64,000 nucleotides of DNA from Pohlia nutans (lineage: Eukaryota; Streptophyta; Bryopsida; Bryales; Mniaceae), in NCBI GenBank assembly GCA_022496805.1, contig CM040091.1:12638336-12702335 (forward strand). The letters are read 5' to 3'. Position numbers and translations under genes: made by a program. Below are positions 48,205 through 58,141 of this stretch, piece by piece; the stretch's first letter is position 1, and every line of letters begins with the position of its first letter. The notes under the pieces were generated by a model. That model was not told where the DNA came from and searched no databases. It saw only the letters and a program-made list of their open reading frames with translations.

Positions 48205-49470
48205 GGAGCAAAAAAAAATAGCTCACAACCACCACGATTTTGGCAAAAAATAAATAAATTCAAAATATTATGAAAAAAATCCTAGATATAGAAAACGTCC
48301 TGCATAATCTAGTGCAAAAAAAAAATTGAAAAAAATGTTTTTTTCACATAGTTAACCCCTAAATGACAGAGGGGGTAAGGGCCAAACCTAAATGTGCTAT
48401 AAAATGTTGCTTCTACAGCTTCGATGAAGTTTGGTTCAAAAGAGAAAATGAGAAGCACGATGTTTAGTAATTATCCATACGGTCAAACTTTCAAAAAATG
48501 TTTTCGATACTCATTAAACAAATTTAGAAGCATTTATCGTTGAATATTCACCAAAATTACAAATTTTATTTTTAGAATTTGAAATTTGGTATGATTGGTT
48601 GAAACTAGACATTCTATTCTAAAGTTCAAAAAAGCAAAAAATTTCAAAGAGGGAACATCATTACTTTTCCGAAATAGTAAGTTTTGTAACACTAGGACAA
48701 TGTTGAGGTGTTTGTTTTTGAAAATTTCTCCTTGATGGAGTTTAACTCGGATTGACATAATTCAAATTGGGTTGGAAAGTAGACTTGATTTCCTATTTGA
48801 AAATATTTTTTATTTTTCAAAAAAGTTTTTTTTTCATCTCAGGCAGCCCGTAAAAAAAGGGCAGTGACCATAAATGGTCGTTCGGTCACTTAGGGGTTAA
48901 AAAGATTCAAAGTCTGCTGAAAAAAAAAAAAAACAGCTCACAGCCCTGATCTGCCATCACGATTTTGGCAAAAAATTCAAAAATTCAAAAAATTATGAAA
49001 AAAATCCTAGATATAGAAAACGTCCTGCATAATCTAGTGCAAAAAAAAATTTGGAATTTTTTTTTTTTCACATAGTTAATAACATTCAAAGTCCGCTAAA
49101 TAAAAAAACAGGTCACAGCCATGATCTGCCATCACAAAAAATTAAAAAATTAAAAATATTATGAAAAAAATCCTAGATATAGAAAAAGTCCTGCATAATC
49201 TAGTGCAAAAAAAAATTTGGAATTTTTTTTTTTTCACATAGTTAAAAACATTCAAAGTCCGCTGAAAAAAAAAAAAACAGCTCACAGCCTTGATTTGCCA
49301 TCACGATTTTGGCAAAAAATTCAAAAATTCAAAAATTCAAAATATTATGAAAAAAATCCTAGATATAGAAAACGTCCTGCATAATCTAGTGCAAAAAAGA
49401 AAAAAAATTGGAATTTTTTTTTTTTTCACATAGTTAAAAACATTCAAAGTCCGTTGAAAAAAAAAGTTCG
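48205..49470. repeat. Four tandem units of about 150-190 bp inside the TIR element
   Basis: Each unit runs through CAGCTCACAGCC, GATTTTGGCAAAAAATTCAA, ATCCTAGATATAGAAAACGT, CCTGCATAATCTAGTGCAAA, an A/T tract, TTTTCACATAGTTAA and ACATTCAAAGTCCG. Units begin near 48215, 48930, 49105 and 49275. The first unit is split by the MITE at 48356-48896. Confidence 0.8.
48356..48896. mobile_element. piggyBac-like MITE 3, TTAA target, empty site visible
   Basis: The ends are CCCCTAAATGAC and the complement of CCCCTAAGTGAC, with TTAA at 48352-48355 and 48897-48900. The three undisturbed tandem units read CACATAGTTAA then AACATTCAAAG at the homologous place, showing the site before insertion with a single TTAA. 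Confidence 0.9.
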
Positions 49471-49508
49471 ATAATTACCAAAAGAGTTCCATTCTATGCA
49501 CGAAGAGT

Positions 49509-49665
49509 TTGATGTGGTTTGGTGGTTTGGAACTTGATTGGCAACCGGAAGGTTGAGAGTTCAAATCCCACCGTTGGCGATAGAGCTTGGGAAGCTATGG
49601 TGGGCCCCACCGCATGTGCGGGCAATTTCCGTGTAGTTGAAGTGGGTAGCGAGGAAAGTAATTAT
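49509..49665 (+). mobile_element. tRNA-derived SINE-like segment
   Basis: A box-A-like TGGTTTGGTGG (about 49515) and a box-B-like GAGTTCAAATCCC (49557-49569) are spaced as in a tRNA gene. The downstream GGGCCCCACCGCATGTGCGG hairpin and GTGTAGTTGAAGTGGGTAG also occur in copy 1 near 32325-32370, but copy 1 lacks the tRNA-like head. No polymerase III terminator was assigned. Confidence 0.45.
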
Positions 49666-50040
49666 TTTATATTTTATATTATTTTATTTTATATTTTTTA
49701 ATAATACTATTTTGATCAAATTTAGATATAAAAAGAAAAGAAAATCTAGATATGGAAAAGATGATGTCGTACGAAAAACGCACTGAATCAGTGTAGTTTT
49801 AAAGACAATTAAAACACGACATTTGACGACTATAAAGAGTGCTGAATTCATACGTTTTCAATGGATGTATCAATCGTGTCGAATTAGTACTATATCCGCT
49901 TGTACGAACATCGTGTCATATCAGTGTAGTTGCGATGAATGACGCATTGATGCGGAATCAGTGCGAAAATCGTACGAACCCTTGAAATATCGGAAATCGC
50001 ACTGAATCAGTGCAGAATCAGTGGGGTCCGAAATTCCTGA

Positions 50041-50809
50041 TGAGTTGGATAGAGGATGCGTATGAGAAGGATTGGGTTGAGTTCTGCTTGTAGTACGCAG
50101 AGGTAGGGTACATTCGTGATTTTTAGTCCAAGGGTTGTACGTTGTGTGGAGTTGATGAAAACATGTTGGCCTTGGATATTCGGAAGGAGATGGTGCAGTA
50201 CGTGACTGTCTTGAAGCAAGACAGAAATGTATCTACTGACATCTTCTCAACAGCTATTCAACAAAAGACAAGTGATGCCAAAGGTGAGAGGTCACGACCT
50301 AAGGTGCGGACATTGTTGGACTTGGCTGTGTTTGACTTGTCTGCTGGCATGAAAGGAAACCTACTACGGATGATTCAGGATCTAACAGTTAGACCTCCCG
50401 AAGTATTCCAGGATTTAAAACTTTGTTTCAAAATGCAATTGCATTTTTTGAAACATGTCCTTGAAAACCATCCAGCTCAGGATCAGGAAATGTTTGATGT
50501 CGCGTATGAACATTGTCCTCCTCCCCCAGAGTTTCCAAGAGGCAAATGAGTGGTGAACCAACTGAAATAAAGTAAGTTACTTCTTATTGTTTTGTACTTA
50601 CAGATTTCAATTGATTCTGATTGAATGAGACCTAATAGGCATGTGTCTCTATTTCATTGTCCGTTCCTTTTCTCCACAACTTGGTACTTGCAAGATGTAC
50701 GAATGCCTGTTTGGTCAAGTTATTTGCTAATTGTTGTTCTTGTATGTGGCAATTCCAGATTCAGGAGGACATTGAAAGGAGGATGGAGTTCATTTTGTCT
50801 TGTCTAGAA
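50041..50809 (+). pseudogene. Unrecognised multi-exon-like gene remnant
   Basis: The product is not recognised. The frame starts MSWIEDAYEKDWVEF right at the TIR-element boundary, has two early TAG codons, then runs 135 codons open (50142-50549) through LDIRKEMVQYVTVLKQDR, TLLDLAVFDLSAGMKGNL, KMQLHFLKHVLENHP and EHCPPPPEFPRGK. A GTAAGT donor at 50572 and a TTCCAG acceptor at 50758 lead to IQEDIERRMEFILSCLEL and TAG, though phase across that junction is not clean. Composition is that of a real helical protein. It abuts the TIR element, so it may be a truncated host or captured gene. Confidence 0.4.
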
Positions 50810-52489
50810 TTGTAGCAAATAGTTTGTTACAAACTCTGGACCTATAGTTAGCCCTCATGAAATTCACACTTTGGTAGGTTGTGATTGTTAGTGCACTAAT
50901 TGTTTTTGCACCAACCTGTGTCCCGAACCATCTCTTACCGCTTGTTCATTCATTAGCTATCTCTGAACTTAGCTCACATAACCATTGTCGAAACTGCCTC
51001 ACAATATGCTAAATGACATGCAATCTACGAACTTTCTCTACAATGTTAGTCATCGACTCGTAACAAGATGTCAATGGGTCCCAATTGAGGGTGCCAATGT
51101 TTGCCTCTTCGCTTTCATTTTATATTCTGCTTTGTGGCGGTGGCACCTCGGTAAATAGAAGTGAGGCTGCCAATCGTTGATTATATGTCACGTTTGTTGA
51201 TCTAAGGACTTTGATTCTGTCTGTAAGCAAGTGGAAGTTGTGTTTCGTGCGGCAGAGGGGAGAAGAGGATGTGTGTGACGTGTTTGATCTATTTTTACTT
51301 TTTCTTTTAGCTGCTTTTTAAGACGATCTAGACCTCTGGAATTGCAACTATGCATTTCTTGATTATGCCGTGGAGTTTGTTTTTCTGTATGATATTTCGT
51401 TTTTTCCAAAAGTTCCTTGCAACGCCTCGACTTGGCATATTGTGAGAATGCCAATTGTGCACGTTTCCTTTTCCTTGGATAACATTGAACTGGTACGAGA
51501 TGTATATCGGTTATGTTGAGTGAAGGTTGTAGTTATTGAAACCTGTTTTGGTAAGCAATAGCCGGAGTTGTAGGTTTCATCTTGTTGTGGCTCTGTATTC
51601 TTGCCGAATTGCACTTGATCTCCTTAGTATCATGTCTTGGCTTTTGATGCTAATGAGTGTAGATGTTTGAAGGCCCCTAGACTATCTTTTCATATTTTTC
51701 CCACTGATGGGGAGTCTAGAAGGAAATGCGCATGAGACATCTATAGCGGAGAAGCATGTGGAGTTTGTTTATGTATCCGCTTGTTAATTTGTTTGGTTGT
51801 GGCAAGGACACTAACTTGCGGCTCCAGACATTTACTTGCTTCTGAGATGCTTTTACGGATGATATCATCTGTTAGTTTGTTTAACTATTTCGATTATACC
51901 TTTGTAGTCGACAATTGTTTTCATCATCTCTTTTACTCAACTGGGCCAATTTTTTTCATCATCTCTTTTACTCAACTAGGCCAGATCTCATGACTATTTC
52001 ATCTTTTGCTGGCATGAATAACTTTGACTCATATATGGCGCAGGTGTGAGCAGTTCTATTAAAAAGAATTACGGAGTGTGCAACGCGTTTGATCTTGAAA
52101 GATGTTTTGAATCCTTGGAGACATTGGGTTATTAACTCCTGCGACCAGGTCTGGAATTGATGCTACCGCCGACTTTTTGGTATGTGAATCTGATGTGCTG
52201 CAACAACGTGCTCCGGGAACGAACGTTTTAAGGTAGGATGACCCACAACGGATAATAGCCCCATAACCAAGTAGTAGGGTATCTGAGCAGTTGACAGGTT
52301 TGGGACTCAAAATTTTAAATTTTGTTGGCAAGTGTCGAAATATTGTAGTGGACATGACGATTTTAGGCTTCAAGCTAATTTCGGTATGGGTGGCTACAAA
52401 GTTAGAGTCGGTTTTGCAAGCAGAAGTTCACATAAACGTGTCTAGGTTTGATAGTTTTAAGGTACAACAATTATCGGCTTTAGGTTAGT
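50810..52489. other. Spacer without a supported gene
   Basis: Only short ORFs. A tandem direct repeat of CATCATCTCTTTTACTCAAC lies at about 51931-51982. Nothing else was recognised. Confidence 0.4.
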
Positions 52490-52897
52490 CTACATAAAAA
52501 CTATGGGGTATAACCCACTTTTCAGTGAAAAAGTTTGTAATAAATTCAATTTTGAAATATTTTTTTTGCAAAAATGGGCAATGTTGGGTTTCCAACGGCT
52601 CCTACCCACATAGGCCCTCTTTGCTTGGTGGAAGATAGCCCCCTTCGGTGGATTTAGTCTCGTCACCTTTGCTGCATCCCGCATCTGCCACTGCCGCAAA
52701 CGCTCAAGAGGAGACAGCCCGGTGGAGCTCACGGAGGAAAATTCCACTGTGGCCATACACCTGATCGTCCATTGCCGTGACGTCTTGAGAACAAGGCACT
52801 TGGTAGGCGAATTCAGGCACGCCAGAGACGCCTGGCGTGAAAGAAGCGCCGCCATGCTGGTCACCCGAACCTTCAAAAGACGGCAGACCATCTCCAC
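52490..52897 (-). CDS. Possible first exon of an organelle-targeted protein
   Basis: The minus-strand ORF reads MEMVCRLLKVRVTSMAALLS and then SRQASLACLNSPTKCLVL, rich in Ser, Arg, Ala and Leu and poor in acidic residues, like a mitochondrial presequence. It continues LSPLERLRQWQMRDAAKVTR. A possible GTAGGA donor lies near 52598 (TATGTGG/GTAGGA on the minus strand), with exons expected to the left that I could not identify. It could equally be a chance ORF; the GC-rich surroundings and (GT)n-rich 52930-53340 could be its promoter. Confidence 0.3.
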   Translation of the reverse strand: MEMVCRLLKVRVTSMAALLSRQASLACLNSPTKCLVLKTSRQWTIRCMATVEFSSVSSTGLSPLERLRQWQMRDAAKVTRLNPPKGAIFHQAKRAYVGRSRWKPNIAHFCKKNISKLNLLQTFSLKSGLYPIVFM

Positions 52898-52925
52898 TCA
52901 CTCACTCACGCACGCACTCACATAG

Positions 52926-53780
52926 CCGCCCAACCCCCAATTAACCCCCCTATAAAGACACAACACAACATGAGAAGCCCACATGTAGAAAACTCACGAA
53001 ACTGTCCAAGCAAGACAAAGACAAGACGATTCGGGTGCCCCTCCCTTCCTCCGGGTTTGTGGACCTTGGACCCTGGACTTAGAATTGTGGTAAAGCTGCG
53101 CGAGGGATTTCTGAGGAACATGGGATATGTGAGCTAGTGTGGTGTGGTGTGGTGTGGTGTGTACCCAGGTAAGCAATGGGAACCCAGGATGGAAGCGATG
53201 GAAATGGTGATGGTGATGATTTTACCATGAGTGTGAATGTGATTGTGATGCATTCCCTAAATCCTTGAACCCCTCAATCCGGAGCAAGGCAAGGGTCAGT
53301 CTGTGTGTGTGTCTGTATGTGTGTGTGTATCTCCCTCAAGGGAAGGAGTGAGCGAGCGAGAGAGTCTGGATAATGAAAACCCCTAAACCCCATTCAACCC
53401 CACTCAACCCCACTGCACTGCACTGCACTGTGCGTAGTGTGAATGGGACTTCACTTCTCCACAGTCCTGTTGGGTCTCTCCCCTCCCTCCCTCCCTCCCT
53501 GCCTGTTTTTCATTTGTGTCTATTTCTATTTCATCTCCACACTCAGTGCACGAGTCATATAGAAACTGAACCGTGGAGAGAACTCCCCAGATTTCCGGAT
53601 CCCCGGAATGTAGGATCTGAGGATTTCCCGGATCCGGGCCTTTGGGGTGGCTTCTTATCAAGGAATGTTCTTCATTCCTTGGGTCTTATTGTGTACCACT
53701 GTTCCGTGTAAATGAGTAGAGGCGCATGTTCTTTTCCACAAGTTGTGTGTGTGTGTTTACTTGTGTTATTGCTTGGAACA
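52926..53780. repeat. Low-complexity stretch with microsatellites
   Basis: GTGTGGTGTGGTGTGGTGTG near 53138, GT-rich runs at 53300-53330, CACTGCACTGCACTG near 53410 and a CCCTCCCTCCCTCCCT tract near 53478 are visible. No gene is supported. Confidence 0.5.
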
Positions 53781-54690
53781 GTGCCCGACTGGTCCAATTA
53801 GTCCCTTGGTAACCTGATGGATTAACCGGGTTCTGGTGTAGAATCAGTTAAGAGACCAGGTAGAAGATTTGGGAGAGTTAGGATTGTTTGAATGTGGGGT
53901 TTTCCGCGCTCGGTTGCAGGGGATAATCCGGGTTAGTGGCTGAGTGAATAGGAGGGGGTACTCCGGTTTTCTCAAAACTCCTGGATGGGTAGTTCGGTAG
54001 AGGTGCCAGCATCCCGGTAGATCTTGTAATTGCAGGGTACAGGGAAGCCAGAGTAAAATAGGTCGTGAGGAATTCAATCTCTTCCAGACACCCCGGATAC
54101 TATCCATTCCGATTAACAAGTTGTTGTAGTATTTTGGAAAGAAGGGGGAAACCGGGTTGCGCTTGTGTGACCGGCTGTGGGTTTGGGATAAATCTATAGT
54201 TGAAGAGCAATACGGAAAGTACACGGATTAGGGAGTTGAGTTCGGATAACCGGGAGGTGATGAATCCCCCGTCACTAAAATCAATAGGGGAGGTTGTGTC
54301 TTTAAATCCAGCATCCTTAAAAATGCAAATGGAGAACCCTCTGAGGGAAAACAGAGGTTAAGTAAACCGGGTTAAGTGGTTAGGATAGACCGGATAGAGT
54401 AGGGTTGGCTAAACTTCCAACCCGGACAGAAACCGGATCTAGCCATAGCCGGATCAGTCAGTAGGGAAGATCCAGTTTTAGTACGGATAGAGGGAGTTAA
54501 TTGGTGACCGGAAGAGAGTAGTCACCAATCTGGACCCATTTCCGGAAACTTCCGACTTCACAGAGTCTCTGCGGAACAATAACCCGGAAATCACCTTTAC
54601 GAGCATTCTTAATACAAAAAAGTGCGCTCTAGGGGAGTATCCGGTACCACATGCTACGACAAACCTATTAAAAAAAATATTCGAGAATAA
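53781..54690. other. CCGG-rich non-coding stretch
   Basis: CCGG recurs about 20 times in roughly 900 bp (for example AACCGGGTT, CCGGATAG, AACCCGGAC). No ORF or domain was recognised. It ends sharply where the AT-rich helicase remnant begins. Confidence 0.4.
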
Positions 54691-56340
54691 AATTTTACAA
54701 AACAAGATTTTGATCTATTGAACACTCGATTTTTAACAAATCTAAAAATAAACCTGCTGAAACCTCCGTGGAAAAATGCATCTTACATTGTTCCACGCAA
54801 TGATTTAAGAAATGCAATCAATCATTACATGATTGAACACAACTTAATCAAACATAATCATATATCTTACACCATTGTAGCTACAGACACATACAAAAAA
54901 CAACCCCTTCGACAAGACATACAATTATTGGTTCGACAAACCATTCCTCCTAAAACGAGTCACAATCTCTTTCTATTCCTCAAACTATATAAAGGAATGA
55001 AAGTTATGTTAACCGAAAACATCCATACAAGATTGGGCCTTGTAAATGACGCAATAGGAGAAATCACTCAAGTACTCCTTGAGCAAACTAATTCAAGCAC
55101 AAAAAATTCTATGCACGCACCAACCCATGTCTTTGTAGACTTCTCAAATTTCATGAGCACCCAACCAACTCTACCTCATATACAACTTGAAGGACTACCT
55201 AAGAATGTCGTTCCTATTGCACCTGTATCTAAAGTTATGGTATACAATCATCCGACTCACGAATACAAACACGAGAAAACATTTAAAATTAATAGATACC
55301 AACTACCTCTCATACCTGCATTTTGTCTCACTGATTACAAAGCACAAGGCCAAACACACAAGTACACAACTATCTCATAATAGATTTAGAAAACCCTCAA
55401 GATGGAAAACCTCTTAGTATGCACAACGTCTATGTAACACTATCACGACTACGTTCTTTAAATGGTCTCGTAATACTTCGCGACATCGCTTTTGACGAAA
55501 TCAAGAAATTTAAATTTAACAAAGGCAGTGTTCAATACATGCTACAAAACCATCAAACTTCTCCTGATAATCAATCAAATGAACAACAACTTCCACATCC
55601 TCCGAAAAGAAATACATCAAACACCAAAAACTACAAACCACACCCCACAATCAAATCACCAATATCAAAAGATATTGAATCACCAATATTTGAAAATATT
55701 GAATCACCAATACCTACAAATATTAAATCACCAATATCTGCAAATATTGAACCAACATCTTTACACATCAGACTACCCAACAAATATTGGATTAGTAGAT
55801 TTGAATTAACACGACATCACGAGGTCACACTACTCAATTCATCTGGATGGTTAAGTGATGAACACATGGGAGCAGGAATGCAAATATTGTATGAAGATCA
55901 ACTAAAGCATCAAGGTTATGAAGAACATTCTTATGCCACGTTACATAGAAGATCAAAATACACAAGAAGTTGTCTTCAACACTCTTCATAAATGGAAACT
56001 ATTGGATTCTTGCTCTCTTACAACCAAATAATATACATTACCAAGCTATAATATATGATTCCAAAAAATCTCAAAACTCATTGTTACCACATGACATAAA
56101 TCAAAAACTCCAACAACTCATGCCTACTATAACATTTCACTATAAATATGCAAATGTGTTGCAACAACGGAACAACCAGATAATTCATCATGTGAAGTTT
56201 TTGCATTAGCATATGCAACTGACATCGCATATAAAATAAATCCAGAAACATCAATATACAATATTTCTTATATGAGACAACATCTAAGAGACTGCATCAC
56301 ACAATCAAAAATGATACCATTTCCAATTAACAAAACATAA
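54691..56340 (+). pseudogene. PIF1/Helitron-type helicase C terminus with Ulp1/C48-like protease
   Basis: The AT-rich frame opens after TAA at 54688. Helicase motifs appear in order: KLYKGMKVMLTENIH and GLVNDAIGEITQVL, PAFCLTDYKAQGQTHK (motif V region) and, after a frameshift near 55370, VYVTLSRLRSLNGLVILR (motif VI). A linker holds a tenfold-residue repeat, four copies of the ESPIFENI type (55656-55755). A C48-like protease follows: WLSDEHMGAGMQILYEDQL, then INGNYWILALLQ, IIYDSKKS and SSCEVFALAYATDIAY with the nucleophile Cys. The catalytic His position reads Tyr (GNYW for the usual GNHW). Frames shift near 55975 and 56180. The Rep and N-terminal helicase parts are absent, so this is a 5'-truncated piece. 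Confidence 0.75.
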
Positions 56341-56924
56341 TGCTTTAATATATATAAATATGACATGCTCAATATATAAACCATCTTCAAATAAAAACAA
56401 TATGTCTCTATATATAATATATCTAAACATAAACAAATACATACCACTAGTATAAGTATCATATTCACTACATAAACATATATACATACCACAACTATAA
56501 GTATTATATTTAATACATAAACATATACATACCACTACTATAATTATTATATAACAACATATATACCAACTTAGTCCTTCAATTATGTACCAATGTATCA
56601 TAAGATATCAATCGTCACTGGTAATGCGGAGAGCAGCGAAGCCCTAGTTGTACATTGCGCCACGAAATTTGGTGAACCATACCATGCACACACCCTAACC
56701 TACAAGACATTCACTTTATGCAGAAGCAAAGTTAACAATTGCAAAACAATTTGGACCAGATTTTCTTTCAGTTGAAAGTTCACAAATAAATCCATCAATT
56801 TACTCGCATTTTAGTACCATGATAATAAGCTCAAAAAAGTGTCAATTTTGGGACACCTCACAAAGACAATGCCTCCCGAATGGAAGACCAAACCACCCTT
56901 AGCATACACGTACACTTTAATTAA
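56341..56924. other. AT-rich spacer with ACATATACATACCACTA repeats
   Basis: CATACCACTA or CATACCACAACTA recurs three times between about 56440 and 56545. No gene seen. Confidence 0.4.
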
Positions 56925-57373
56925 CCCCTAAACGTCTGAACGTGTCGTGACGACCGATAGAATACGGTGTATTTTGGTTGTATTTGGAACGGATCCACAC
57001 CTTTAATGGGTTTGGGTGCATGAGAGAAGTTGAAATTTACATCAATGCGGTTCTAATGAGCTATTAAGATCCCAATTTAGAGTTTCTTGTCGGTGGTAAA
57101 TCTCAATCATACGACAACGACAACGTATATAAGGTAGAGGGTTCCAAAACTAACAGAGTTCTAATTCCAACATAATCTAGACCATGCATTTATTTTATAA
57201 CACAAATCTAGGCACATCATAGAGCTCTTATTGGATGCTGACCAAAATGATATGCTATCTATGGTCTACCTAGATTTAGGTTCTATGATGATTCTTGTGC
57301 CTATATTCTGTTGGAATTAGAATCCTGTTGGTTCTGGAACCTTCTACCTTACCACCCATGGGACGTTTAAGGA
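56925..57373. mobile_element. piggyBac-like MITE 4, TTAA target
   Basis: The left end CCCCTAAACGTC follows TTAA at 56921-56924. The right end is the complement of TCCTTAAACGTC and precedes TTAA at 57374-57377. It lies directly at the start of the duplicated upstream block of the F-box gene. Confidence 0.7.
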
Positions 57374-58141
57374 TTAAATCATTTGCAGTTGTTGTACTTC
57401 ATCCATCTAATTTTCGTCCGCTTTACAAAGAACGAGAGCAACTCTCTCCCATGAAGAGTCAATTAAGGGAACAGGACGTTGTGAGTTGGCAATCCCAGCG
57501 CCGCCACCCAGTCTGGAGGTCGGGTTCGTTTTACAGCATAAGATGGCCCGGCATTTGTAGACTTTCCCAAATTCGCCGTGAATCGTTTGGTAAGAGCTCT
57601 TTTCCTGGTCTATTTGCTTTCCCAAATTCTCCTTGAATCGTTTTGTAAGAGCTCTTCTCCTGGTCTATTTGTTTTCCCAAATTCTCTGGAATCGTTTTGT
57701 AAGAGCTCTTTTCCTCGTCTATTTGCTTTGGACCCAAATTCTCCGTGAATCGTTTCGTATGAGCGCTTTTCCTGGTCTATTTGCTTTTCCTGATCTTTTT
57801 GTGCTGGCCGATTTGGACACTGTCCTTGTGGGTCTGTAATGCGTCAGCATTTGCAAGCTGGTCTTTTTTGTGTTAAGATTTGGAGCATTTCCTTACGGAC
57901 GTACTTTTTTGTGTGAGCTTTTGGAGATTTTTGTAATCTGGCGTTTGGTCAGTTTTGCGCGTCATAGAGCTACTTAAAGGACCCAGATGAGTACGTGAGC
58001 TGCGATCAAGCTTTCTAAGTTGCGGTTTGGGTTTCGGTGAATAATTCCAGGAGGTCGTGAGCTTGATGCATGCAGCGCGAGTCAGTTCGTGACTGCGATT
58101 TTGGACTCTGCCACCGACGATCGAACTGAAGAAAGGAAATC
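57374..58141 (+). promoter_or_regulatory. Upstream region of the F-box gene, duplicate of the spastin upstream region
   Basis: Homology to 41164-41943 begins at TTAAATCATTT and CAGTTGTTGTACTTCATCCA and runs to GGAAATCATGCAG at the start codon. Inside it, 57568-57780 contains four copies of an about 54-bp unit (AAATTCTCCGTGAATCGTTT plus GTAAGAGCTCTTTTCCTGG and CTATTTGCTTT), where the spastin copy has about one. Confidence 0.8.

Larger units (their letters stand above)
47620..50040. mobile_element. Non-autonomous TIR element, copy 2 (2.4 kb, composite)
   Basis: The ends are the same as copy 1 at 31256-32757 (TCAGGAATTTC...GAAATTCCTGA), and long stretches of the subterminal regions are nearly identical. 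It is longer because it holds tandem repeats, a nested piggyBac-like MITE (48356-48896) and a tRNA-like segment near 49510. No transposase frame is present. Confidence 0.82.

Noticed and set aside
49509..49610. Functional tRNA gene
   Set aside because: Box-B-like sequence is present, but no convincing acceptor stem or anticodon arm can be folded by eye, so it is listed only as SINE-like.
53373..53711. Plus-strand ORF of 112 codons
   Set aside because: Lies over microsatellites and CCCT tracts, and the product is low-complexity.
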